Of a stretch of DNA of 64,000 nt, positions 1-9,267 are shown in pieces. The stretch is taken from positions 124,001-188,000 of the forward strand of contig JBMNPT010000002.1 in assembly GCA_050943735.1 (NCBI GenBank), read 5' to 3'. Position 1 is the first letter of the stretch. The number at the start of each line of letters is the position of its first letter. This stretch comes from JBMNPT01 sp050943735 (lineage in GTDB: Bacteria; Bacillota; Clostridia; Oscillospirales; RGIG577). The translations under genes were made by a program, and so were the position numbers. Under the pieces are notes generated by a model that had not been told where the DNA came from, made no database searches, and saw nothing but the letters and a program-made list of their open reading frames with translations.

Positions 1-263
1 TTGAGCTCCATACTGCGCAGAGCCAGTTTCCAGGAAGGCTCCTGAATTTCCACTCCAGTGATATGGGCCGCCCGGGTATTGGCCGCCAGCAAAATGGGAA
101 TGATCCCGTTGCCGCTGCACAGATCGCATACCCGGTCCCCCTTGCGCACTGTAGCAAAGTCCGCCAGCAATACCGCATCCACTGAGAAACAAAACAGCCG
201 GCTATCCTGCCAGATGCGATATCCCTTGAGCTGTAAATCATCCAATCGTTCTGTGTTTTCCAT
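1..263 (-). CDS. trmN6: tRNA1(Val) (adenine(37)-N6)-methyltransferase, partial (N-terminal part)
   Basis: The gene reads leftward off the window edge, so only the first 87 codons are present. The visible protein starts MENTERLDDLQLKGYRI and has the FSVDAVLLADFA segment followed by class I SAM-methyltransferase motif I, DLCSGNGIIPILL, which is the typical N-terminal layout of the TrmN6/YfiC family. The family methylates A37 of tRNA1(Val) at N6; that function is inferred from family membership. ATG at 263 is the first in-frame start. A terminator hairpin sits immediately upstream (285-319), so the gene either has its own weak promoter or depends on read-through from the ferredoxin gene. In Bacillus the homologue also lies downstream of the holB-ricT cluster, and that neighbourhood supports the call. 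Confidence 0.85.
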   Translation of the reverse strand, partial: MENTERLDDLQLKGYRIWQDSRLFCFSVDAVLLADFATVRKGDRVCDLCSGNGIIPILLAANTRAAHITGVEIQEPSWKLALRSMEL

Positions 264-284
264 GGCACACTCCTCCAAACAGAG

Positions 285-319
285 AAAAGACCTGCGGGAA
301 AAATCCGCAGGTCTTTTTT
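285..319 (-). terminator. Intrinsic terminator after the ferredoxin gene
   Basis: A 9-bp perfect stem (289-297 pairing with 305-313) is flanked by T-rich sequence on both sides. Read on the minus strand it follows the ferredoxin stop codon and precedes trmN6. It could act in both directions. Confidence 0.8.
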
Positions 320-339
320 CTTGATCCTATGTGTGAAAA

Positions 340-510
340 TCAGCCCTGGCTGATCGCACCTACGGGGCAAGCACCTGCGCAGGCGCCGCAATCCACGCAA
401 GCATCGGCGTCGATCATGTACTGGCTGTCGCCGGCCTTGATCGCACCTACAGGACATTCACCCTCACAAGTGCCGCAGCTAATGCAGGCATCAGAAATTA
501 CGTGTGCCAT
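340..510 (-). CDS. 2[4Fe-4S] ferredoxin
   Basis: This 56-residue protein is a classic clostridial 8-iron ferredoxin and a small soluble electron carrier. Two cluster-binding motifs are visible, CISCGTCEGECP near residues 9-20 and CVDCGACAGACP near residues 38-49, each with the CxxCxxCxxxCP spacing. A longer reading begins with a GTG at 522, but that codon lies inside the Shine-Dalgarno sequence AAGGAGGTG. ATG at 510, about ten bases downstream of it, is the real start. A TAGAAT-like -10 lies about 40 bases upstream of the start, in the A+T-rich gap after ricT, so the gene is probably monocistronic. A terminator follows. The redox partner cannot be read from the context. Confidence 0.95.
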   Translation of the reverse strand: MAHVISDACISCGTCEGECPVGAIKAGDSQYMIDADACVDCGACAGACPVGAISQG

Positions 511-605
511 CTGAGAAAACACCTCCTTATTTTGTTACACTTATTCTAACATGGTTTACACGAAAAATCACTACAAATTTGCAAAAATTTTTGTTAAATT
601 TTTAG

Positions 606-1472
606 CTAATCTTCCAAGGCTTTCAAGGCAGCGATATCTTCTTTTTTATGATTGCCCCGACCATCCCGAAGGGTTTTCACATCCCGCCGTCCATAGGTTT
701 TGGGAGGATTGTCGGGCGCGTCGTCCAGCCGCACCTTCACTTCACCCTTGAGCAGATTCACCTCGGTCACTACACCCCGCCCATCAGGAGTATTCACCAG
801 CGCGCCGTTTCTGGGCGTAATTTTCAGCAGGGATTCATAGGCTTCCTGTTCATACTTCAGGCAGCACATGAGCCGCCCGCAGGTGCCGGAGATTTTCGCA
901 GGATTGAGGGAGAGATTTTGCTCCTTGGCCATCTTGATGGACACCGGCTGAAAATCTCCCAGAAAACTGCAACAGCACAGAGGCCGCCCGCAAATGCCCA
1001 GTCCGCCCAGCATTTTGCTCTCATCCCGCACGCCGATCTGCCGCAGCTCAATTCGGGTACGAAATACACTGGCCAGATCTTTTACCAGTTCACGAAAATC
1101 CACACGCCCATCAGCAGTGAAATAAAACAGGATTTTGTTATTATCAAAAGTATATTCCACGTCCACCAGCTTCATTTTCAGTTTGTGTTTGGCGATCTTT
1201 TCCTCACACAGACGAAACGCTTCCTGCTGCTTCCGCTTATTTTCCTCCAGACGCCGATGGTCGTTGGCATTGGCCATGCGAATGACCTTTTTCAGAGGCG
1301 AAACTACCTTTTTTTCTTCCACCTGCTGGTTCCCAATGACCACTTCACCAAATTCCACGCCCCGGGCTGTTTCCACAATCACATGGTCTCCCTTGCGGAT
1401 GCTCAGCTCACCGGGATCGAAATAGTAGGTCTTACCCACTTTTTTGAATCGTACGCCGATAATCTCTTTCAA
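606..1472 (-). CDS. ricT: RicT/YaaT (PSP1-domain) regulatory protein
   Basis: The 288-residue protein matches the PSP1/YaaT family. It has an N-terminal domain starting MKEIIGVRFKKVGKTYYF and a cysteine-rich centre, GLGICGRPLCCCSFLGDF followed by GTCGRLMCCLKYEQEAY. In Bacillus RicT works with RicA and RicF in an Fe-S complex that stimulates RNase Y cleavage and affects sporulation and competence; transfer of that role here is inferred. The conserved cysteines are all present. The start codon is TTG at 1472, placed seven bases after GGAGGAA, and it overlaps the holB stop (TTGA), which implies translational coupling. It is the last gene of the decarboxylase-darA-holB-ricT run. Confidence 0.92.
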   Translation of the reverse strand: MKEIIGVRFKKVGKTYYFDPGELSIRKGDHVIVETARGVEFGEVVIGNQQVEEKKVVSPLKKVIRMANANDHRRLEENKRKQQEAFRLCEEKIAKHKLKMKLVDVEYTFDNNKILFYFTADGRVDFRELVKDLASVFRTRIELRQIGVRDESKMLGGLGICGRPLCCCSFLGDFQPVSIKMAKEQNLSLNPAKISGTCGRLMCCLKYEQEAYESLLKITPRNGALVNTPDGRGVVTEVNLLKGEVKVRLDDAPDNPPKTYGRRDVKTLRDGRGNHKKEDIAALKALED

Positions 1473-2446
1473 TGCATTTCCTCCAAACAGTTTCGCACCA
1501 TCCCATTGACGGTGAGGTTATAGTTGCCATTGGCCTGCAATCGGCTCTCACAGAGCGCCGCCTGATCATACAACGCCGACAGGACCGGCAGTGTCATCTG
1601 ACCGCAAACCGCTTCCAATCTGCTGCGCAGATGGACCAACTCGCCGGGCATACCTGCTTTGACCAGCATGGCATCGTGTACCGTCAGCCGCAAAATTTCC
1701 AGTATCTTTCCCACTGAATCCCGGCTTTTTTCCAGCCACTGAACCGTCTGAGCCAGCTTTTGCCGGTCATCGGCGGCCAACGCCTCCAGAAATCCCACAC
1801 AGTGATCCATATACTCCAGCTGCTGAGGGTGGTCCAACAGTTCCAGCCCACGCCCCACCAGTCCGCCACTGAGCTGCGCCGCCAAATTTCGCTCTTTCTC
1901 CTGAGCCTGGGGCCGCAGCTGCTCCAGCTGACGGCGGACAGTTTCCTCTCCCACCGGTGCCAGTGAAAGCTGCACTGTCCGGGAGAGAATCACCGGCAGC
2001 AACAGATCCCGAGCCGGTACACACAGCACCAGCATCACAAAGGGCGGCGGCTCTTCCAGCGATTTGAGTAGACTGTTCTGCGCCGCCAGCGTCATTTTAT
2101 GGGCATCTTCAATGATATACACCTTGGCGTCCGCCTCATTGGGTGCAATATAAATGTCAGTTCGCAGCGCTTTGATCTGTTCAATGGAGATGGAGGCTTT
2201 GCCTTCCAGCGGAGCGATGCGCTGAATGTCAGGGTGTATCCCCGCTTCCACCTTCCGGCAGTGCCGGCACTGCCCACAGGGCCGGGTTTCCCCCTGGCAC
2301 AGCCGCATAGCGGCCAGCCACCGGGCCAATGTGCGTTTTCCGCTGCCCTCTGGTCCTTCTATGACATAGCCATGGCTCAGCCGGCCCTCCCGGCTCTGCT
2401 GCCGCAGCTGTTCCAGCAAATCCTCATTGCCTGCGATACTCTGCAT
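1469..2446 (-). CDS. holB: DNA polymerase III delta' subunit
   Basis: This 325-residue AAA+ protein is the delta' subunit of the replicative clamp loader. It carries the P-loop EGPEGSGKRTLARWL near residues 30-45, the zinc-binding run CGQCRHCRKVEAGIHPD near 57-73, a Walker-B-like segment VYIIEDAHKMT, and the sensor/SRC-like region NSLLKSLEEPPPFVMLVL. The Cys set CxGE..CGQCRHC is typical of tau/delta' zinc modules. A GTG three bases earlier is in frame, but ATG at 2446 overlaps the darA stop as TGATG, giving tight coupling, and is preferred. It sits between darA and ricT exactly as in Bacillus, except that the small yaaR gene is absent. Confidence 0.95.
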   Translation of the reverse strand: MQSIAGNEDLLEQLRQQSREGRLSHGYVIEGPEGSGKRTLARWLAAMRLCQGETRPCGQCRHCRKVEAGIHPDIQRIAPLEGKASISIEQIKALRTDIYIAPNEADAKVYIIEDAHKMTLAAQNSLLKSLEEPPPFVMLVLCVPARDLLLPVILSRTVQLSLAPVGEETVRRQLEQLRPQAQEKERNLAAQLSGGLVGRGLELLDHPQQLEYMDHCVGFLEALAADDRQKLAQTVQWLEKSRDSVGKILEILRLTVHDAMLVKAGMPGELVHLRSRLEAVCGQMTLPVLSALYDQAALCESRLQANGNYNLTVNGMVRNCLEEMH

Positions 2447-2775
2447 CACAGCTTTTCAAACCGTTCCACATCCACCACAAACACAGTGGCTCCCCCAATG
2501 GTGATTTCAATGGGCATCCCACTGTACATACCGGATGTGAAAGGTGCCACTGCCGCAGAGGGTACCATTTCCTTACGCTTTTTGCAGTTGTCCGAGATAA
2601 TCCCCATAAGCTCATCCAGTCGTTCGCTTTCCACGCCGATGAGCAGAGTGGTATTGCCTGACTTCAAAAATCCGCCGGTGGTGGCCAACTTGGTGGCACT
2701 GAACCCCTTTTCAATCAATTCCTTGGACAGATTGGAGCTGTCGTCGTTGTTCACAATTGCAATTACCAGTTTCAT
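2446..2775 (-). CDS. darA: Cyclic-di-AMP receptor DarA (PII-like)
   Basis: The 109-residue protein starts MKLVIAIVNNDDSSNLSKEL and belongs to the DarA/PstA/YaaQ family of PII-like trimeric c-di-AMP-binding proteins. Family features visible here are the ATTGGFLKSGNTTLLIGV segment, where the G-rich loop contributes to nucleotide binding, and the C-terminal strand GGATVFVVDVERFEK. The downstream target of DarA signalling is not known for this organism. A start two codons upstream (2781) is only one base from the GGGAGG ribosome site. ATG at 2775, with seven bases of spacing, is therefore chosen. It lies 12 bases after the decarboxylase gene and is coupled to holB. Confidence 0.93.
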   Translation of the reverse strand: MKLVIAIVNNDDSSNLSKELIEKGFSATKLATTGGFLKSGNTTLLIGVESERLDELMGIISDNCKKRKEMVPSAAVAPFTSGMYSGMPIEITIGGATVFVVDVERFEKL

Positions 2776-2787
2776 AGCCATACCTCC

Positions 2788-4140
2788 CTATTCCTTTATC
2801 ACGCGAATTGTACCGGTAAACCGGTCATTGATATAGCGATACACAGAAGAGTCAATGCGCTCCCCGGGAGTCAGCACACAGACTCCAGGAGGATAGACTC
2901 CTTTGGTTTCTCCACAAATACGCCCCTCCGCCTGCTCCAGCGGAACACTTTCAAAGGGGGCCTGCCATGCCTGCCGCAACGGCATTACCCGCCGGGCCAT
3001 GGGCATCCACTCCACCGGTTCATCCGGCGATGGCTCCGCCTCAGCTCCCGCTGTCAGCAGCGCCTTTTCCAGCTTGTAGAAATCCTCTCCCGTATTGTGA
3101 ATGGAGGGCAAAATCACCACATTTCGGGTATCCGCCATCTCACACCAGATCTCCTGCTCCATCAACCGCTGATACAGGCCATATCCCCCAAAACTGCCTC
3201 CCTGTATCACCAGCCGGGTGGGATCTATACACACATCGGGTCCACTTTCCAGTGGAATCAGCCTTCCCTGCTGCCGGACAGCTTTTCGCACCCGGGCACA
3301 TTCCTCCATTAGGATTTCCAGCCTCTGTTGTCCTTCCTCCGCCATTTGGGCCACGCCCTGTTCCAGAGAGGCCATCAGCAGATAAGAAGGACTGGAGCTG
3401 CAGGTCAGGCTCATGGCCCGCCGCACTTCCTCAGGGTCAAAGGCCTCGCTGGTCACCAGACAGGCCGCCTGGGTCAGCACCGGCTGGGTTTTGTGATTGG
3501 ATACTGCGGTCAAGTCGGCACCGCACAGCCAGGGCGGTGCAGGCAATGCCGGATGAAAAGGGAAATGACTGCCATGGGCGGCATCCACCACCAGCAAAGC
3601 CCCGTGGGCATGACACGCCTGGGCAATTTCCTCCAAACGGCTCACCACTCCATAGTAGGTGGGACTGGTGAGTACCACTGCGGAAAACTCCTTTTCCGCC
3701 AGCTGTTTTTCCACCTGTTGTGCCGTATAGCCTGCTGTAATGCCAAACCCCGGCAAAACGTCCGGCTGTAAAAACTCCATTTCCAAATCCAGGAGGATTC
3801 CCCCGTGGATTACTGATTTGTGACAGTTTCGGTCCACCAGCATACGCCGCCCTCTGCGGGCAGCCAACTGCAGAGCCGTATGCAGCGCCCCGGTGCAACC
3901 GTTGGTGCAGTAAAACACCTGCGGCGCTTTCATGGCCCGGGCCGCCATGCGCTGAGAAAGGGCCAACACACCTTCGGGCTGATACAGATCATCCGTATCG
4001 GGCAGCTCAGTGACGTCATAGGGCAATACCCCATCCAACAAATTCTCCGAACCACCTCTGCCCTTATGGCCGGGCATGAAAAACCGAACCGGCGCCTGTT
4101 GCGCCAGGTTCCGCAGCTGCTGCGTCAATGGCCGTTCCAT
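2788..4140 (-). CDS. Orn/Lys/Arg decarboxylase family protein (PLP-dependent)
   Basis: This 450-residue fold-type I PLP enzyme belongs to the YaaO/SpeA branch of basic amino acid decarboxylases. Visible features are the N-terminal FFMPGHKGRGG, the aspartate of VVDAAHGSHFPF that contacts the PLP ring nitrogen, the Schiff-base segment AVSNHKTQPVLTQ with the lysine, and a C-terminal domain with GRICGETKGVYPPGVCVL. Product prediction (agmatine, cadaverine or putrescine) cannot be made from sequence reading alone. ATG at 4140 follows GGGAGGAGG by about nine bases; the upstream extension to 4245 crosses a terminator and has no ribosome site. It leads the operon with darA-holB-ricT. In Bacillus tmk normally lies between this gene and darA, but here it is missing. 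Confidence 0.9.
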   Translation of the reverse strand: MERPLTQQLRNLAQQAPVRFFMPGHKGRGGSENLLDGVLPYDVTELPDTDDLYQPEGVLALSQRMAARAMKAPQVFYCTNGCTGALHTALQLAARRGRRMLVDRNCHKSVIHGGILLDLEMEFLQPDVLPGFGITAGYTAQQVEKQLAEKEFSAVVLTSPTYYGVVSRLEEIAQACHAHGALLVVDAAHGSHFPFHPALPAPPWLCGADLTAVSNHKTQPVLTQAACLVTSEAFDPEEVRRAMSLTCSSSPSYLLMASLEQGVAQMAEEGQQRLEILMEECARVRKAVRQQGRLIPLESGPDVCIDPTRLVIQGGSFGGYGLYQRLMEQEIWCEMADTRNVVILPSIHNTGEDFYKLEKALLTAGAEAEPSPDEPVEWMPMARRVMPLRQAWQAPFESVPLEQAEGRICGETKGVYPPGVCVLTPGERIDSSVYRYINDRFTGTIRVIKE

Positions 4141-4243
4141 CGCCCTGCCTCCTCCCTGCGTTTCCTTATTTCTATATTTTATTATTATACATGCTCCCAC
4201 ACGGGATGTCAAAAGAATTCGCCTGTCCATCGCCCTTCCCAAC

Positions 4244-4274
4244 AAAAAACAGGCGTATCACAGATACGCCTGTC
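4244..4274 (-). terminator. Intrinsic terminator after the stalk-domain gene
   Basis: The stem ACAGGCGTATC / GATACGCCTGT is followed on the minus strand by a T-run (TTTTTTG). It separates the secreted protein at 4281 from the decarboxylase operon. Confidence 0.85.
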
Positions 4275-4280
4275 TGGGAA

Positions 4281-5243
4281 TTATCCCTTCTGCAAAAAGG
4301 CACATGCTACTATAAAATCCATGTTTGCCACCTGATATTCTTCCAGCGCCTTCTCGGTCCGGGTGCTCAGTTCTTCTGCCTGTTGCGGAGTGAGTATTTC
4401 CTGGGGGTCCACTTCCGCCAGAATGGCATTCAAAGCACGCACTTTTTCCGCCACCAATGCTGCACTTGTCTTTACCGCCTCATAATCCTTCTGCTGATAG
4501 TCAGGGGTTTCCAAAGCGGCAATGGCGTCCATACACTTTGCCACTCCTTCCATTTCCACCCGTACATCGTCATAGGAATCGGTGACCACATCCATCAGAG
4601 CATCTGCCTTCTCAGCATGCTCCTGTGCGGCATCTACCTGGGCAATCAACTGGGCCATGAAATTGATCTTCTGGGTCTCCTCCTCGGTGGGCTGCTGACC
4701 CAGGAACACAATCTTGCCCGCAGCGTTCCAACCCACTTCCATCTCCATGATGTTGCCGATGGCTCTCAGGGGCAGATAGGTGGTGCCATTGTAAATGATG
4801 GGATAAATCACCTTGCCGTTGGCGTCGGTAAACACAGTGCTCTCCCCGTTGATGATCACCGTCACATCCGGCTTGCTCATGGCCTGTACCACCGATGGTT
4901 CCGGCCGGCTTGTCTCTGGCTGCGGCTCCACATAGGTGCCGTCGGGATTGGCCGGGTCATCGTCCAGTGTCACCGTCTTGGTGGCGGCATCCCAGCCGGC
5001 TTCCATGCCCATCAGCTTGCCCACAGCCCGCAGCGGCAAATAGGTACTGCCCTGATATACAATGGGATATACATACGCTCCATTGGCGTCCTGAAAACCC
5101 GCTTCATTCATATCCACCATCACCGAAAAATCGGGCTTCATATCCACCTGAATGGGGGCTTCCTCCAGCGCTGTTGCAACGCCCAGAGAACTCAACATCC
5201 CAGCCGCTACTACAGCTGCCGCCCACTTTTTCCATTTCTGCAT
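4281..5243 (-). CDS. Secreted protein with two copper-amine-oxidase-like stalk domains
   Basis: This 320-residue protein has a signal peptide (MQKWKKWAAAVVAAGMLSSL, probable cleavage after VATA). Two repeated stalk-type domains follow. Each ends in the hallmark run IYNGTTYLPLRAIG or VYQGSTYLPLRAVG, followed by a G-W-D/N-A strand (residues about 30-95 and 115-185). The C-terminal 130 residues are charged and helical (QVDAAQEHAEKADALMDVV and onward), probably a small helical bundle. Such stalk domains are common in secreted and surface proteins of clostridia; no enzymatic function is implied. A TTG one codon earlier is ignored because ATG at 5243 is eight bases from AAAGGAGG. It is monocistronic and bounded by terminators. 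Confidence 0.8.
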   Translation of the reverse strand: MQKWKKWAAAVVAAGMLSSLGVATALEEAPIQVDMKPDFSVMVDMNEAGFQDANGAYVYPIVYQGSTYLPLRAVGKLMGMEAGWDAATKTVTLDDDPANPDGTYVEPQPETSRPEPSVVQAMSKPDVTVIINGESTVFTDANGKVIYPIIYNGTTYLPLRAIGNIMEMEVGWNAAGKIVFLGQQPTEEETQKINFMAQLIAQVDAAQEHAEKADALMDVVTDSYDDVRVEMEGVAKCMDAIAALETPDYQQKDYEAVKTSAALVAEKVRALNAILAEVDPQEILTPQQAEELSTRTEKALEEYQVANMDFIVACAFLQKG

Positions 5244-5340
5244 CAATACAACCTCCTTTAGATCTCAATGGCAGCCGAAATCTTCGTTTCCACTGCATTT
5301 CGCTTTCATTATACTGCCCCGCTCTATGATTTGCAAGATA

Positions 5341-5373
5341 AAAAGCCCCGAGGGAACAGTTCCCTCAGGGCCA
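5341..5373 (-). terminator. Intrinsic terminator of glnN
   Basis: On the minus strand the stem GGCCCTGAGGGAA / TTCCCTCGGGGC is followed by TTTTTA. It lies about 30 bases beyond the glnN stop codon. Confidence 0.85.
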
Positions 5374-5403
5374 TTGAGAAAAAAGGGGGTCTGCACACCG
5401 CTG

Positions 5404-7497
<2,094 letters not shown>

Positions 7498-7572
7498 TGT
7501 ATTGCTCCTCTCTGCCAATGGTGGCGTGTGATTCTTTTTTTACCGGTATGCACACAGTGTTTCCGGCCAAAC

Positions 7573-7615
7573 AAAAAGAGCGCTGCGGAGTTTTCCTCCA
7601 CAGCGCCCTTGCTGT
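7573..7615 (-). promoter_or_regulatory. glnN leader: ANTAR-like hexaloop hairpin overlapping an intrinsic terminator
   Basis: Read on the minus strand, 7615-7611 (ACAGC) pairs perfectly with 7604-7600 (GCTGT) around the hexaloop AAGGGC, which has A at position 1 and G at position 4. The loop and 3' arm are reused as the 5' arm of a 13-bp terminator stem (7608-7596 with 7590-7578, one G-U pair) followed by TTTTTGTTT. The two structures are mutually exclusive. ANTAR proteins are known to bind paired hexaloop hairpins with A1 and G4 and to block the overlapping terminator. Only one clear hexaloop hairpin is visible here, because the predicted start site leaves no room for a second. Confidence 0.65.
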
Positions 7616-7625
7616 TCATGGGCCT

Positions 7626-7655
7626 AGTATACCTCTTTCTGTGGAGAACTGTCAA
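7626..7655 (-). promoter_or_regulatory. Sigma-A-type promoter of glnN
   Basis: On the minus strand TTGACA (7655-7650) and TATACT (7631-7626) are 18 bases apart. Transcription would begin near 7619, just upstream of the hexaloop hairpin. Confidence 0.75.
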
Positions 7656-7771
7656 TGGTGAATTTGCAATATCATTTGTTAATTCCTGCAAATACATCTG
7701 TGCAAAACACATAAACCCATAATTTTTCCCATTTCTCTCTTAATATATGAAGGAAAAACATCATATTATGG

Positions 7772-7801
7772 TTGACAGTATGGTTTTCCTCAGTGTATAA
7801 T
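7772..7801 (+). promoter_or_regulatory. Sigma-A-type promoter of the glnA operon
   Basis: TTGACA (7772-7777) and TATAAT (7796-7801) are separated by 18 bases. The predicted start near 7808 gives a leader of about 170 nucleotides before the glnA start codon. Confidence 0.8.
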
Positions 7802-7810
7802 AGCTGCGTA

Positions 7811-7890
7811 GTGGACAAAGGCGTTCATGAAAAGATGCGAGAAGGGCTCTTTGAGCCACTCCTTTTTTTCATGGACGCCTTTTGACTTTT
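7811..7890 (+). promoter_or_regulatory. glnA leader: tandem ANTAR-like hairpins and competing terminators
   Basis: The first hairpin pairs 7812-7816 with 7823-7827 around the hexaloop AAAGGC (A1, G4). Eleven bases later GAG (7839-7841) can pair with CTC (7847-7849) around the short loop AAGGG. The second hairpin competes with a terminator stem, GGCTC/GAGCC (7845-7857), followed by seven T residues (7863-7869). The first competes with a longer 17-bp stem (7817-7833 with 7867-7883) followed by TTTTGACTTTT. This two-hairpin-before-terminator order is the layout known for ANTAR antitermination. The partner ANTAR gene lies immediately downstream of glnA. Confidence 0.6.
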
Positions 7891-7981
7891 CATGGACCAG
7901 TATCTCCAAAATTCAATTGGGAATACTCGATTGTCGTGGATGATTTCCACCACCGTATCTTTTGTTTGGGAGGGCCCTATG

Positions 7982-9238
7982 ATGAATCATACCATTCAGG
8001 ATATTTTACAGTTTGTACAGGAAAACGATGTGGAGTTTGTCCGGCTGGCCTTCTGCGATCTCTATGGAGAGCAGAAAAACATTGCCATTATGGCCACTGA
8101 GCTGGAGAGAGCGTTTCACCATGGCATTTCCTTTGACGCTTCCGCCATCGACGGTTTTTTGAATGTGGGGGAATCGGATTTGCTGCTCTTCCCGGACCCT
8201 TCCACCATTGCCATTCTCCCCTGGCGGCCCCAGCAGAGCCGGGTGGCCCGCTTTTTCTGCGACATCCGCCGGCCCGACGGAACTCCTTTCGAGGGGGATG
8301 GCCGGACCATTCTCCGGCAGGCCGCGCAGGAGGCGCAGGAAATGGGCTATCAGTGCAAATTGGGAGCGGAGTGTGAATTTTATCTGTTTCACACCGATGA
8401 GGATGGAGAACCCACCCGCAAGCCCCTGGACCGGGGCGGATATTTTTCGGTGGCGCCGTTGGACCGGGGAGAAAATGTACGGCGGGAGATCTGCCTGACC
8501 CTCAAGCACATGGGCATCCAGCCCGAGAGTTCCCACCACGAACAGGGCCCCGGCCAAAATGAAGTGGTGATACGCTTCCAGGATGCGGTCACCGCTGCGG
8601 ATGACTTGATGACTCTGAAATCGGTCATTTGCGCTATGGCAGAGCAAAACGGTCTGTGGGCGGATTTTGGTCCCAAACCACTGCCTGGCCGCAGTGGCAG
8701 CGGACTGCATTTCAATCTCTCCCTGTTCCAGGACGGCCGGAACATCTTTCGAGTGGAACAGGACCAGCACTGCAGGCAGGCGGAGAGCTTCATTGCAGGG
8801 ATTCTGCGCCGAGTTGCGGAAATTACGGTGTTTCTCAACCCTCTGCCCCAATCCTATCTGCGTCTTGGGGAATTTGAAGCCCCCCGCTACATCAGCTGGT
8901 CTCACCAAAACCGTTCCCAGCTGATTCGTATTCCCTTTGGCCGGGAGGAACGGGCCCGCATGGAACTGCGGAGTCCCGATCCCTCCTGCAACCCCTACTT
9001 TGCCATGGCGCTGCTCCTGCGAGCCGGCATGGAAGGCATTCGGGATGAACTTCCTCTCTGTCCGCCGGTCAATCGGGATCTGCTGCACGATGCCGACGCA
9101 GCGCAGGGGCTGGAATCCCTGCCAACCAGCCTGTCGCAGGCGGTGGAACTGGCAAAACACAGTGAATTTCTGCGCCGCTGCCTGCCTCAGCTGGCGCTCA
9201 ATACCTATCTCAACAGCCGGCAAACCCTGGACCGGTAA
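7982..9238 (+). CDS. glnA: Glutamine synthetase type I family protein
   Basis: This 418-residue protein is a compact GSI. Active-site segments are present: GAECEFYLF (metal-binding Glu), GPGQNEVVIRF, KPLPGRSGSGLHFNLSLF (glutamate-binding loop with His), FEAPRYISWSHQNRSQLIR, and MELRSPDPSCNPYFAMALL. The Tyr-adenylylation loop of GSI-beta is absent. The loop normally written NSYKRLVPGYEAP is shortened here to QSYLRLGEFEAP, so activity towards glutamate should be checked; a gamma-glutamyl-ligase role is an alternative. ATG at 7982 or at 7979 fits GGGAGGG; the earlier frame extension has no ribosome site. It heads an operon with the ANTAR gene, dapF, pyrG and dapL. Confidence 0.88.
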   Translation: MNHTIQDILQFVQENDVEFVRLAFCDLYGEQKNIAIMATELERAFHHGISFDASAIDGFLNVGESDLLLFPDPSTIAILPWRPQQSRVARFFCDIRRPDGTPFEGDGRTILRQAAQEAQEMGYQCKLGAECEFYLFHTDEDGEPTRKPLDRGGYFSVAPLDRGENVRREICLTLKHMGIQPESSHHEQGPGQNEVVIRFQDAVTAADDLMTLKSVICAMAEQNGLWADFGPKPLPGRSGSGLHFNLSLFQDGRNIFRVEQDQHCRQAESFIAGILRRVAEITVFLNPLPQSYLRLGEFEAPRYISWSHQNRSQLIRIPFGREERARMELRSPDPSCNPYFAMALLLRAGMEGIRDELPLCPPVNRDLLHDADAAQGLESLPTSLSQAVELAKHSEFLRRCLPQLALNTYLNSRQTLDR

Positions 9239-9267
9239 CTGATTACAGAGGAAATGGAGGTGGATGA

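Noticed and set aside
340..522. Longer ferredoxin start at 522
   Set aside because: The codon is a GTG inside the Shine-Dalgarno sequence of the true ATG at 510.
7817..7883. Long inverted repeat upstream of glnA considered as a MITE or IS remnant
   Set aside because: No target-site duplication or second copy in the window; its position between promoter and glnA and its overlap with hexaloop hairpins fit a regulatory leader better.
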